A program made the position numbers and the translations under genes. The notes beneath the pieces were generated by a model. It was not told where the DNA came from. It did not search any database and saw nothing but the letters and a program-made list of their open reading frames with translations. From Streptomyces sp. SCSIO 30461 (lineage in GTDB: Bacteria > Actinomycetota > Actinomycetes > Streptomycetales > Streptomycetaceae), in contig NZ_CP146101.1 of NCBI RefSeq assembly GCF_037023745.1, forward strand, positions 7,172,001-7,236,000: 64,000 nt of DNA, in the 5' to 3' direction. The number at the start of each line of letters is the position of its first letter. Position 1 is the first letter of the stretch. Shown here piece after piece: positions 51,065 to 59,224 of this stretch.

Positions 51065-52477
51065 TCAGGGCAGCACCCGGCACAGCGCGTCGAGCGCGCC
51101 CGACCAGGCGCTGTCGGACGGAGTGCCGTAACCGACCACGAGGGCGTCACGCGTGGGCGGGGTGGCGGGGTGGCGGTAGTGCGACAGGCCCTGGAGGGCC
51201 AGGCCCTGCCAGGCAGCCGCCTGGAGGACGGACGCCTCGGTGCCCGGCGGCAGTTCGAGCACCGCGTGCATGCCCGCCGCGATACCGCTCACCGTGACCT
51301 CCGGGGCGCGCTCGGCGAGTGCCGCCACCAACTGGTCGCGGCGTCGGCGGTAGCGCAGCCGCATTCCGCGTACATGCCGGTCGTATGCCCCCGACACGAG
51401 GAACTCGGCGAGCGTGAGCTGGTCCAGCGCGCTCGTCGCCCAGTCCATCGGCCCTTTCGCCGCGGCCACCTCGCCCGCCAGCCCCGGCGGCAGCACCAGC
51501 CAGCCGATCCGCAAGCCCGGGGCCAGGGACTTGCTGGCGGTGCCGAGATACACCACCCGGTCCGGATCGAGTCCCTGAAGCGCGCCGACGGGCTGCCGGT
51601 CGTATCTGAACTCCCCGTCGTAGTCGTCCTCCAGCACCAGCCCGCCCGAACGCCGCGCCCAGTCGACGGCCTCCGCCCGCCGGTCGGGATGCAGCGCGAC
51701 CCCCATCGGGAACTGGTGCGCGGGTGTGAGCAGCACGGCGCCGACGTCCTTCATGGCGGCGAGCTCGCCGGTACGGCTGCCCAGCGTGTCGAAGGACAGC
51801 GCGGGCAGCCGAAGGCCGGTATCGCTCAGCCGCTTGCGGTGCACGGCGTACCCGTACGCCTCCACCGCCACCTCCCGCACCTTCCGCTGCCGCCGCAGCA
51901 CGGTGCCGAGCAGCGTCAGCCCGTGGACGAAACCGGAACAGATCACGATGCGCTCGGGCTCGGCGTACACCCCGCGCGCCCGCGCCAGATAGCCCGCGAG
52001 GGCGGTACGCAACTCGATGCGCCCGTAGGGATCCCCGTACCCGAACGCCTCATGCGGAGCGGCTGTCAACGCCCGCCGCGCCGCCTTGAGCCACTCGGCA
52101 CGCGGGAAGGAGGCCAGATCGGGTGCGCCGGCCACGAGGCGGTGCGCGGGGCGCTGGGTGACCCGTTCGACGCGAGGCGAAGCCGCCTTCTGGTGCGCGG
52201 TCCTGCGCGGGGCCGCACGCTGGGCGACCCGAGTTCCGGAGCCCTGGCGGGCGGTGAGCCAGCCCTCGGCGACGAGTTCGGCGTAGGCCTCGGCGACGGT
52301 GTTGCGGGCGATGCCCAGATCGGCGGCGAGCGTACGGGACGACGGCAACCGCGTCCCAGGCGCGAGCCGCCCGGTGCGCGCGGCCTCCCGCAACGCCTCC
52401 ACGAGCCCGGCGCGCAGCCCCTGTCCACGCAGTTCGAGGTGCAGGTCAGCCCCGAAGCCCGCCCATTCGTCCGCCAT
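51065..52477 (-). CDS. MocR/PdxR-type GntR regulator with aminotransferase domain
   Basis: 470 residues. N-terminal GntR winged helix (LREAARTGRLAPGTRLPSSR, LAADLGIARNTVAEAYAEL), then a fold-type I aminotransferase-like domain from about residue 110: YGDPYGRIELRTALAGYLAR, EDDYDGEFRYDRQPVGALQG, PLP-lysine in YLGTASKSLAPGLRIGW. MocR proteins sense PLP or amino acids; PdxR controls pyridoxal synthesis. No pdx gene is nearby. ATG 52477. Downstream of the DUF397 terminator. Confidence 0.92.
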   Translation of the reverse strand: MADEWAGFGADLHLELRGQGLRAGLVEALREAARTGRLAPGTRLPSSRTLAADLGIARNTVAEAYAELVAEGWLTARQGSGTRVAQRAAPRRTAHQKAASPRVERVTQRPAHRLVAGAPDLASFPRAEWLKAARRALTAAPHEAFGYGDPYGRIELRTALAGYLARARGVYAEPERIVICSGFVHGLTLLGTVLRRQRKVREVAVEAYGYAVHRKRLSDTGLRLPALSFDTLGSRTGELAAMKDVGAVLLTPAHQFPMGVALHPDRRAEAVDWARRSGGLVLEDDYDGEFRYDRQPVGALQGLDPDRVVYLGTASKSLAPGLRIGWLVLPPGLAGEVAAAKGPMDWATSALDQLTLAEFLVSGAYDRHVRGMRLRYRRRRDQLVAALAERAPEVTVSGIAAGMHAVLELPPGTEASVLQAAAWQGLALQGLSHYRHPATPPTRDALVVGYGTPSDSAWSGALDALCRVLP

Positions 52478-52505
52478 GGACGTGGACCCTACTCGCCCAC
52501 GCGAA

Positions 52506-52534
52506 ACGCCCGGCCGGGAAGCCCGGCCGGGCGT
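52506..52534 (-). terminator. Terminator of the second XRE/DUF397 operon
   Basis: Perfect 13-nt arms ACGCCCGGCCGGG (52506-52518) and its complement (52522-52534) with a 3-nt loop, just after the DUF397 stop and before the MocR gene. Confidence 0.8.
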
Positions 52535-52547
52535 GAACGGGAGCGGG

Positions 52548-52760
52548 TCAGACGGTGCCGAACCCGCCCGTCCTGACACCGGCCACGAAGGTGCGGAAGG
52601 AGTCGGCGGCGAAGTCCAGAACGGGGCCCGCCGCGTCCTTCGAGTCACGGACCGGGACCACACCACGTGAGGCGACGAGGTTCGCGGCTACCTCGATGCA
52701 GGCGCCGCCGTTGCTGCTGTAGGAGGACTTGAACCAGCGGGGGGAATCGGTCGTCGTCAC
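52548..52760 (-). CDS. DUF397 protein (copy 2 of a tandem pair)
   Basis: 70 residues with the full DUF397 pattern: RWFKSSYSSNGGACIEVA, VPVRDSKDAAGPVLDF, SFRTFVAGVRTG. It matches the upstream copy in 61 of 70 residues by my count. DUF397 proteins partner XRE/DUF5753 regulators. Gap of 42 nt to the first copy; probably the last gene of the operon, followed by a strong hairpin. Confidence 0.92.
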   Translation of the reverse strand: MTTTDSPRWFKSSYSSNGGACIEVAANLVASRGVVPVRDSKDAAGPVLDFAADSFRTFVAGVRTGGFGTV

Positions 52761-52802
52761 GAGGTGCCCTTCCGTAGCCGGGACTTGCGGAGGAATGAAG
52801 GG

Positions 52803-53015
52803 TCAGCGGGAGTCGAACTCACCCGTCCTGACACCCGTCACGAACGCGCGGAAGGACTCAGCGGCGAAGTCCAGAACCGGGCCCGCCGCATCCTTGGAGT
52901 CACGGACAGGGACCACACCGCGCGAGGCGACGAGGTTCGCGGCGACCTCGACGCAGGCGCCGCCATTTTCGCTGTAGGAGGACTTGAACCAGCGGGGGGA
53001 ATCGGTCGTCGTCAC
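52803..53015 (-). CDS. DUF397 protein (copy 1 of a tandem pair)
   Basis: 70 residues: RWFKSSYSENGGACVEVA, VPVRDSKDAAGPVLDF, SFRAFVTGVRTGEF. Its ATG overlaps the stop of the XRE gene (ATGA), so it is the directly coupled partner of that regulator. Copy 2 next door looks like a later duplicate. The two differ mainly in the last residues. Confidence 0.93.
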   Translation of the reverse strand: MTTTDSPRWFKSSYSENGGACVEVAANLVASRGVVPVRDSKDAAGPVLDFAAESFRAFVTGVRTGEFDSR

Positions 53016-53851
53016 GAGGTGCCCTTTCGTATCTGACTGATCAAGGCCACGGTCCCATCCTGCGAGAGGGCGTGGGCCTGAAGCTGATGGTAGGCCGTCA
53101 GCAAGGGCAGGACGAAAGTGCTTTCACGCTCCAGATGCCCTCGATGGGAGGACTCCGCGTACGACATCAGCGAGCGATCCGCCATCGTGAGCAGGTAGAG
53201 CGGCAGACTGAGCGGGCGCCGCTCCCCCATGGCGAATGGCGCGAGCTGGAGCACGCTGTTCGGCAGCTCGGCGAACTCCAGCAGCCGAGCCAACTGAGCG
53301 TCCATGACGCCTGATCCACCAACGGTGCGGCGAATACAGCCTTCGTCCAGCACCACGAACACCAGCGGCGGATTCGTCCGCAGCAGCACGGACTGACGCT
53401 CCGCGATGAGCGCGACGCGCTCATCCGCCTGCTCGCTGGTGATCGCGCCCCGCTTCACGACGCTGTGCGCAAGCGCCTTGGCGTATTCCGGCGTCTGGAG
53501 CAGACCCGGTATGACCCCCACCTCATACAGCCGGATCTCGGCGGCCCGGCCCTCATACCCGAGGAACTCCGGAAAGCCTTCCAGCAGACTCCCGTTCCGG
53601 AGCTCACGCCACTGGCGTTCGAATGTGTCGGCCGTTCCGACCAGACCGAAGGCTATGTCCGCCTTGCGCGCGAACCGAAGAGTCGGCATCTTGCGACCAG
53701 TTTCGACGGCCGAAACATGCGTGCCGGAATAACCCATCTCGAAGCCGAGGTCTTCTTGGCGCCAGCCGCGCACCTCGCGCAGCTGCCGCAGACGTGCACC
53801 GAAGGCTTCCGACGGGCAGCCCTCCGGGTTCAGTTCCTTGAGATTGACCAA
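53012..53851 (-). CDS. XRE-family regulator with DUF5753 (WhiJ-like), second copy
   Basis: About 279 residues. Helix-turn-helix near the N-terminus (ARLRQLREVRGWRQEDLGFE, SGTHVSAVETGRKMPTLRFA), then DUF5753: VGVIPGLLQTPEYAKALAHS, RQSVLLRTNPPLVFVVLDEG, VLQLAPFAMGERRPLSLPLY, ending LISQIRKGTS. Start uncertain: TTG 53851 (VNLKELNPEG) or TTG 53899 give plausible N-termini; no ATG or GTG is in range. It is a separate paralogue of the regulator near 13 kb. Two small plus-strand genes are divergent. Confidence 0.9.
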   Translation of the reverse strand: MVNLKELNPEGCPSEAFGARLRQLREVRGWRQEDLGFEMGYSGTHVSAVETGRKMPTLRFARKADIAFGLVGTADTFERQWRELRNGSLLEGFPEFLGYEGRAAEIRLYEVGVIPGLLQTPEYAKALAHSVVKRGAITSEQADERVALIAERQSVLLRTNPPLVFVVLDEGCIRRTVGGSGVMDAQLARLLEFAELPNSVLQLAPFAMGERRPLSLPLYLLTMADRSLMSYAESSHRGHLERESTFVLPLLTAYHQLQAHALSQDGTVALISQIRKGTS

Positions 53852-53955
53852 CTCGCCACCAACTCTCCGTTTCGAGTTGACACGTTGAGCGGCAGCCAAC
53901 TCTAAAGCACCCTGGTGTCACTTGGTAGTGGAATCACTACAGAGAGGAGCGGCCT

Positions 53956-54210
53956 GTGCATGACACGAGCAATCCCGCTGAGCCGCAGGACCCCCCACAC
54001 GTTCCGACCCGTGGCACGCTCCTGGTGGACGCGCAGGACAAGATCGGTGAGTTTCGCGGTGAGGCGCACGGGCTCTGGTACCTGCGTCCGATCACCGGAG
54101 GGTGCGAGTGGAGCGTGCGCCCGGAGGACGCCCGGCCGGCCGGCCCCGAGCAGCGGCTGCGCGCCGAGACTACGCGGGCGAACGCGCGCAGCAGGGATGA
54201 GTACCTTTGA
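53956..54210 (+). CDS. Small hypothetical protein next to XRE/DUF397 set
   Basis: 84 residues. The centre (RGTLLVDAQDKIGEFRGEAH, then GLWYLRPITGGCEWSVRPED) resembles short Streptomyces proteins often found beside XRE/DUF397 genes, possibly an SH3-like barrel. No function known. GTG 53956 has GAGAGGAGCGG just upstream. Stop overlaps the next gene's TTG start. Confidence 0.7.
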   Translation: MHDTSNPAEPQDPPHVPTRGTLLVDAQDKIGEFRGEAHGLWYLRPITGGCEWSVRPEDARPAGPEQRLRAETTRANARSRDEYL

Positions 54211-54413
54211 GGCGCCGGCTCGCGTTCGTCGACTGGACGTTGCGGCCGGACCGGGATGACGACGCCCCGCCGACCACGTACGCGCTGCGGTGCCTCGCAC
54301 TCACCGACGACGACAACGAATGCGCCGCCACCTCGCCCCCCGGCGACGACCCCACCGCACCGCAGACCTGGGCGTTCACACACCTCCGCGAGCACCCCGA
54401 ACACACCAGCTAA
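54207..54413 (+). CDS. Small DUF7848-like protein
   Basis: 68 residues: RRRLAFVDWTLRPDRDDDAP, YALRCLALTDDDNECAATS, PQTWAFTHLREHPEHTS. It fits a short Streptomyces family in which a Cys-x(~11)-C pair is followed by a W and a His-rich C-terminus; the usual last arm (GHxxF) is missing. Starts at TTG 54207, overlapping the previous stop. Probably co-transcribed with the 84-residue gene, ending at the terminator 138 nt downstream. Confidence 0.6.
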   Translation: MRRRLAFVDWTLRPDRDDDAPPTTYALRCLALTDDDNECAATSPPGDDPTAPQTWAFTHLREHPEHTS

Positions 54414-54550
54414 GCCGAGGTGATCGAGCGTCCCTGGGTCATGTGGCGGGAAGGCGCAGCATGAAGCCCCGGTACGGCGAGCACCCCCGTCATCGGCTCC
54501 GAGCACCTCGAGATGCTCAAGACGATCAAGGTCTTCGCCTCCGGCGCACA

Positions 54551-54576
54551 GAAGGCCCCGCCAACGCGGGGCCTTC
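54551..54576. terminator. Bidirectional terminator between small genes and the LAxTG protein gene
   Basis: Perfect 11-nt arms GAAGGCCCCGC (54551-54561) and GCGGGGCCTTC (54566-54576) with loop CAAC, flanked by no T-run. The rest of 54414-54602 holds no gene I can support. Confidence 0.8.
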
Positions 54577-54602
54577 CCATGCCATCGGAGTGCAGAGGTG
54601 AG

Positions 54603-56918
54603 CTAACTTCCGGCGCTACGGCGGTTCTTCCACCACACCAGGGCCGCGCCGGAGCAGAGGAGGGCCGCGGCCAGTGCGGAGAGGAGCTTGACCGGGAGGC
54701 TGGATCCGGTGCCGGCGAGGTCGCCGTCCGGATCGCTCGGCCCCTGGGTAGGTTCACCTCCAGGCGTGCTGGTCGACGGATCGGGGGCCGGGGGCGAGGA
54801 GGGACCGTCACTCGGAGTGGGGGCGTCCGGCCCGGTCGGGGTCGGAGTCGGGGTGGGCTTCCCGCCTCCAGCCGTACCGGAGTTGTCGCCACCGAGCAGC
54901 GTGGTCCCTGTGTCCTGGTAGCCGAGTACCTCGTTCCGGGCACCCTTGGTCACTGACGGCAGGTTCGGCTTCTCGGCCTGGAAGTCGGCCTTGCTGATGG
55001 GCTGCTGGGGCTGCTGGGTCATATCGACGCCGCCTACGGTGTACGTCCACACCTGGCCGCCGACAGGGATCTCGTACTTGAAGTCACCTTCGGTGTACGA
55101 CTTCCTCATCTCGCGCCAGACGGTCATCTTGTCCCAGTCGGCGTTCTTCCCGCGCAGCGGCCAGCGCTTGACGTTGTCGCTGTTGACGATCTCGGCGAAC
55201 GAGCCGCCGAACGCATCAGGGTTTTTGGTGACGGTCTGGCGCACGTACTCGGCCGCGATGCGTGCCTTGTAGACGCGCCGCAGGTCGGCGTACTTGGCAT
55301 CCTGGTTGACCAGCTTGGTCACCACCGGCACCAGCGTGTCCCGGTAGACGCGGATGTTGTGCCGCTTCTGTGCCTCGGTCAGCTCACAGGGCATCGCGCC
55401 GCCGGGGCCGGGGGTGCTGTAGTCCTCGTTCACCGCCTTGACATCCAACGGCGCGTCCAGGATGTAGAGGCCGTCGTCCTCCTGGCGCACCTTGGCCTTC
55501 TTCGGCGTGATCCAGTTCCGGGTCGAGCCCATGCAGGGGGCGCCGTCGACCTTGGAGATCTCGTTCCAGAAGCGACGGCCGGATTCGGTCTCGGGGTCCT
55601 GGGCACGACCGAAGTCGCGCTTCATCTCCATGTCGGCTTCAAGGAGGATGCGCCCAGCGTCGGTCTTGTCGAACGGCGCCTTCATGATGGTGTCGGGGTC
55701 GTCGGGGTTGAGGTTGACCCAGAAGTGATCCGGGGTGAGGGCGAGCCAGGTGAAGAACGCGTCATTGATGAGCTGCGCCTTCTCCTTGCCTCCCCAGCCG
55801 CCTTCGCCTTCCTCGGTGTTCTTCGCGCTGAAGGCGTAGGAAACGTTTCCCCCGGCCGTCTGCCCGATGTAGGAGATGTCGAGCGTCGAGAAGTCGATAC
55901 CGCCGTAAGAGCGCATGTTCTGACCGGGGTCGGTAACCCTGCCGGCCGCGCGTTCCTGCATGCGCCGGACATCTGCCGGGGTGGGCGGCGACTGCCTGAC
56001 GGTGTTGGCGCCGGCACCGAACGACGGCCTGTTCGGGTCCGGGGTCAGCAGCGTGGTGCTACGAGGGGTCCAACGGCCGGTCTCGAACCGCGGATTGGGG
56101 GTGGCGCCGTGCCGGTAGTACTGAACGCCGGCAGCCTTGTACTTGCCGACGGTGGTGGGGTCGGGGTGCTGGCCGTTGATGTAGACCACGCGCCATCCGC
56201 GCTTGACGAGTTCGGCGTCGATCTTGAGCTGACCGGGGCGGGACTGGTCGATCCCGGACTTCATCTCATAGATGGTCCTGGTGCGCGGATTGACCGCGTC
56301 GAAGGTACGACCGTCCTTCATCACGTTCTTGCCGAGGACGCGTTCGAGTTCCTTGTGCAGCTTGGGGTCCATGTCCTTGAGCCGCTTTTGGCACAGCCAG
56401 TCGACGCCGCCGAGGTTGAAGTGCCGGACGACTTCGCGTTCGAACCCGGCGCCACGCTTGTTGTTTCCCTCGTTGCGGGCGTAGACGTTGTTCAGCCACT
56501 CGTTGTAAGAACCCTCGTACTTCTTACTGGTGGCCTGGTTCTCCTTCCAGGACAGCACCGAGTGCTCAGGGCTTCCCCATGCGAAGTCCTTCTTCGTCTT
56601 GCCCGGGGGAATGGTGATCTTGTCGGGGTCGTCCAGGTCGCCGTACCCGAGAGCGAGATGATCGTAGTCATAGAACTTGTCTGCCGCGTTCGGGGTCTGC
56701 CACCTGTCGGGACCCGCGGGCTTATAGCCGGGAAGTGTGGAGCGGGGCGGCGGGGTCGGGCCGGTGCCGTACTTGTCCTGGCAGCGGTCCGGCCCGGGGG
56801 CTGCCTCAGCGGCCCCACCCAGGCCCGGTAACGGCCCGGCAGCCAAAGTGGCGGCGCCGAGCACGACAGCCACCGCACGCAGCCAGGAGCGGCCGCGCAC
56901 ACGTATCGCGGAGTGCAT
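54603..56918 (-). CDS. Secreted LAxTG-anchored protein with restriction-endonuclease-fold domain
   Basis: 771 residues. Signal peptide (SWLRAVAVVLGAATLAAGPL). Residues ~155-275 carry a PD-(D/E)xK-like nuclease pattern: Glu160 in AGFEREVVRHFN, Asp207 in GRTFDAVN, then IYEMKSG with Glu218 and Lys220, then QLKIDAELVKRGWRVVYING. A larger central domain (~320-640) is unknown. A Pro/Thr-rich stalk leads to LAGTG (residues 734-738), a helix (LLSALAAALLCSGAALVWW) and a basic tail, the layout of sortase-E substrates. It would be displayed on the cell wall. ATG 56918 with AAGGGGA upstream. No homologue recalled. Confidence 0.75.
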   Translation of the reverse strand: MHSAIRVRGRSWLRAVAVVLGAATLAAGPLPGLGGAAEAAPGPDRCQDKYGTGPTPPPRSTLPGYKPAGPDRWQTPNAADKFYDYDHLALGYGDLDDPDKITIPPGKTKKDFAWGSPEHSVLSWKENQATSKKYEGSYNEWLNNVYARNEGNNKRGAGFEREVVRHFNLGGVDWLCQKRLKDMDPKLHKELERVLGKNVMKDGRTFDAVNPRTRTIYEMKSGIDQSRPGQLKIDAELVKRGWRVVYINGQHPDPTTVGKYKAAGVQYYRHGATPNPRFETGRWTPRSTTLLTPDPNRPSFGAGANTVRQSPPTPADVRRMQERAAGRVTDPGQNMRSYGGIDFSTLDISYIGQTAGGNVSYAFSAKNTEEGEGGWGGKEKAQLINDAFFTWLALTPDHFWVNLNPDDPDTIMKAPFDKTDAGRILLEADMEMKRDFGRAQDPETESGRRFWNEISKVDGAPCMGSTRNWITPKKAKVRQEDDGLYILDAPLDVKAVNEDYSTPGPGGAMPCELTEAQKRHNIRVYRDTLVPVVTKLVNQDAKYADLRRVYKARIAAEYVRQTVTKNPDAFGGSFAEIVNSDNVKRWPLRGKNADWDKMTVWREMRKSYTEGDFKYEIPVGGQVWTYTVGGVDMTQQPQQPISKADFQAEKPNLPSVTKGARNEVLGYQDTGTTLLGGDNSGTAGGGKPTPTPTPTGPDAPTPSDGPSSPPAPDPSTSTPGGEPTQGPSDPDGDLAGTGSSLPVKLLSALAAALLCSGAALVWWKNRRSAGS

Positions 56919-57132
56919 GAATCGGTCCCCTTACGGGGGCAGGGAAACAACGATCCGAGGGCAGGACCCCCGAATGGCGTGGCGCACGCCCCCCGTTGAT
57001 GCGACCACGAATCGCCACCCTAATTCGCATCAACCCATTGGCAACAGGCGATAGATCGCCACACTCCGACCCAACACGTCACGTTTGCAGTTCACTTACT
57101 CCTTCGTCACACCTGACCCCTACGCTCAATCC

Positions 57133-57642
57133 ATGCCCCTCAGCGAATATCCCCACAGCTCCAGCCAAGCCCAGACCGTATGGCTGGACGAGATCGCCAT
57201 CGAAATCAGCAAACTCATCGCACACGACGGCCTGCCATTGCCCGGTGACTTCGTCTGCGACTACAGCCCCGCGAGCCTGCCCGCCCTGGAAGCCGCCGCC
57301 CTCGCCTACCAGGATCAGCCAGGCAACGCAGCCGGAATCAACCTCTACATCCGCGGGCTGGGCGCCTACCTCGGGGAAACCATCCTTTTCACCGCCGGAG
57401 GCCACTGGGACCGGTCCGGTCATGAGGACGACGATCCTGTCGTGATCGTCGATCCCGTCCACAAGGCGGGACCGGTCCACGTGTGCGAAATCGTCCGACG
57501 GGCCCTGGGTGAAGGAACCGGCGAAGTGTTCGCCGAGGAGCACGGATGGATGCAGATCGCCGCCGATGCGCAGCGGGAGAAGGATCCCACCTGGTGTCCG
57601 GTGAAGGAGGAAGACGGCGTACAGCGGCCCAAGACAGGGTGA
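57133..57642 (+). CDS. Hypothetical cytoplasmic protein divergent from the LAxTG gene
   Basis: 169 residues, acidic, no signal or transmembrane segment. Motifs: VWLDEIAIEISKLIAHDGLP, INLYIRGLGAYLGETILF, GGHWDRSGHEDDDPVVIVDP. The GAYLGE...GGHW pattern recalls small DUF families of unknown role seen near secreted toxins, but I cannot place it. Start at ATG 57133; a TTG at 57085 would extend it. 214 nt from the LAxTG gene, on the opposite strand. Confidence 0.6.
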   Translation: MPLSEYPHSSSQAQTVWLDEIAIEISKLIAHDGLPLPGDFVCDYSPASLPALEAAALAYQDQPGNAAGINLYIRGLGAYLGETILFTAGGHWDRSGHEDDDPVVIVDPVHKAGPVHVCEIVRRALGEGTGEVFAEEHGWMQIAADAQREKDPTWCPVKEEDGVQRPKTG

Positions 57643-57654
57643 CATGACCAGCCT

Positions 57655-58935
57655 TCAGCGGATGGTGCGCGTCCCCCTCCTCCGCTGCCGGGCGTCATCG
57701 AGACGGTCGAGGCGGTCGAGGTGGTCGAGGTGGTCGAGAACCTCGACCAGTCGGGGCACCAGGGCCGTCGCCCCTGCGAGCCTGCTCGCGGGCGTAAGGG
57801 CCGTATAGCCGATGACAGGCATACGGGCGGCTCTCGCGGCGAGGATTCCGTTGGGACTGTCCTCGATGACCACGCATTCGGAGGGGCCCATGCCGAATGA
57901 CGCGGCGCCCAGCAGGGAGGTGGCGGTCCAGCCGCCGACCGCGTAGAGGAGCGGTCCGGTGGCCGCGCCGATTGCGCCGCCGAGCGTGTAGAGGGTCATA
58001 TAGGCCGAGGCGAGGCGGCCCCGGGCGTCTTCGATTCCGTAGACGACGCGCATGTTGAGCAGGTGGGTGGCGTTGGCGGCGGTGTCCAGGACCAGAAGCC
58101 CGACGATCAGCCAGCCGAGATGGCGGCCTCCTGCCCACAGTGCGGCGAAGGACGCGACACCGGAGATGAGCGCTACCCGGGTGGCCTGGTCTCCGGCCGC
58201 CCGGTCCCCGTCCGCACGGTCGGCAGCGGCGCCGAGCCGGCGGGCGGCGAGCGCTCCGGCGGCGCCGGCCAGGGCCGGCAGGCCGATCTGCGCGGGGCCG
58301 TACGCATAGGGCGGCTCGGCGAGGTGGAGGGCGACGGTCGACCAGAACACGGCGAACGCTCCGAACGAGCACGCCCCGATGAGCGAGCGCCGCCGCAGTC
58401 GGCGGTGGGTGGCGGCCAGGCGCACGGTGGCGCGCATCTGGTCCCGGTACGGGACGGCCAGGTCGGAAGGCGCCTGCGGCATCACGCGGGTCAGCACGGC
58501 GGCCAGCAGCACGGTGACGGCCGCCGCTCCCGCGAACAGAGCCCGCCAGCCGATGGCTTGCGCCACCAGGCCGCCGACCGTCCGGGACAGCAGCAGTCCG
58601 GCGAGGCCGCCGGTGAGCATCGTCCCTATGGCGCGCCCGCGTTCGGCGGGCGCGGCCAGTGCGGCGGCGTACGGGACGAGGGTGTTGACGACGGCTGCGG
58701 AGGTGAGTCCGATGACGGCCCCGGCCGTGAGGAGGAAAGCCGCGCTGCGGGCGGCGGCGGTCAGCGCCAGGGCTGCGGCACCGAAGCCGAGCAGGACCGT
58801 CACGAGGGGGCGGCGGGGGACGATGTCGCCGAGTGGGACGACGAGGACCAGGGCGAGGACGTAGCCCGACTGCCCGACGGCAACGAGGTGGTCGGCGGCA
58901 TGCGGGCCGAGGGAGCGAGGGAGCGAGGCGGTCAC
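57655..58935 (-). pseudogene. Chimeric gene: truncated MFS transporter joined to a HAD-phosphatase C-terminus
   Basis: Open frame in which an MFS transporter (QSGYVLALVLVVPLGDIVPR motif A region, through GGAIGAATGPLLYAVGGW) starts without its first helix and ends inside the last. It passes straight into a haloacid-dehalogenase C-terminus (CVVIEDSPNGILAARAA, PVIGYTALTPASRLAGA). The join is near 57895. The N-terminal part of the HAD protein is absent. A GTG at 58935 could still start it. Function as transporter or phosphatase is unlikely. The frame ends with a 9-nt-repeat tail. Confidence 0.7.
57704..57739. repeat. Four 9-nt repeats at the 3' end of the chimeric gene
   Basis: Units CGGTCGAGG, CGGTCGAGG, TGGTCGAGG, TGGTCGAGA. 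They encode a Leu-Asp-His/Arg repeat in the chimeric frame. Similar in kind to the tracts at 37384 and 50982. Confidence 0.75.
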
Positions 58936-59113
58936 CGTGCTGACCGACGGTTTCGTACCGGACGAGGTGTACGAGAGGGCGGCTGAGCACTTCGAGGAGG
59001 CGGAGCTGGCGCAGTTGATCGCCGCGATCACGGTGATCAACGCCTGGAACCGGTTCGGTGTCACCACGCGGGCTGTGCCGGGGCACTACACACCGGGGCA
59101 GTTCGCGCACTGA
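58922..59113 (+). pseudogene. 3' fragment of a carboxymuconolactone-decarboxylase (AhpD-like) gene
   Basis: Plus-strand frame reading TVLTDGFVPDEVYERAAEHF, then EAELAQLIAAITVINAWNRF to a stop at 59111-59113. This is the C-terminal third of the AhpD/CMD family; the catalytic CxxC part is missing. Upstream in frame it runs into low-complexity RERGSE and then the antisense of the MFS fragment, so the break is at about 58920. It shares a junction with the chimeric MFS/HAD gene. Confidence 0.75.
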
Positions 59114-59224
59114 GCGGCCTGAGCGGACTGCGGGCACGGGGCCGAGGACAAGCCGGGGACACGGGGGTGCTCCGGCCTATCCTGGCGTCGTGGCCGACGA
59201 CCGTCTCACAGCGGAGAGCACCTC

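Noticed and set aside
54461..54600. Possible short gene between the 68-residue gene and the LAxTG gene (frames starting at 54461 or 54513)
   Set aside because: No ribosome site or known motif; the frame crosses the perfect terminator hairpin.
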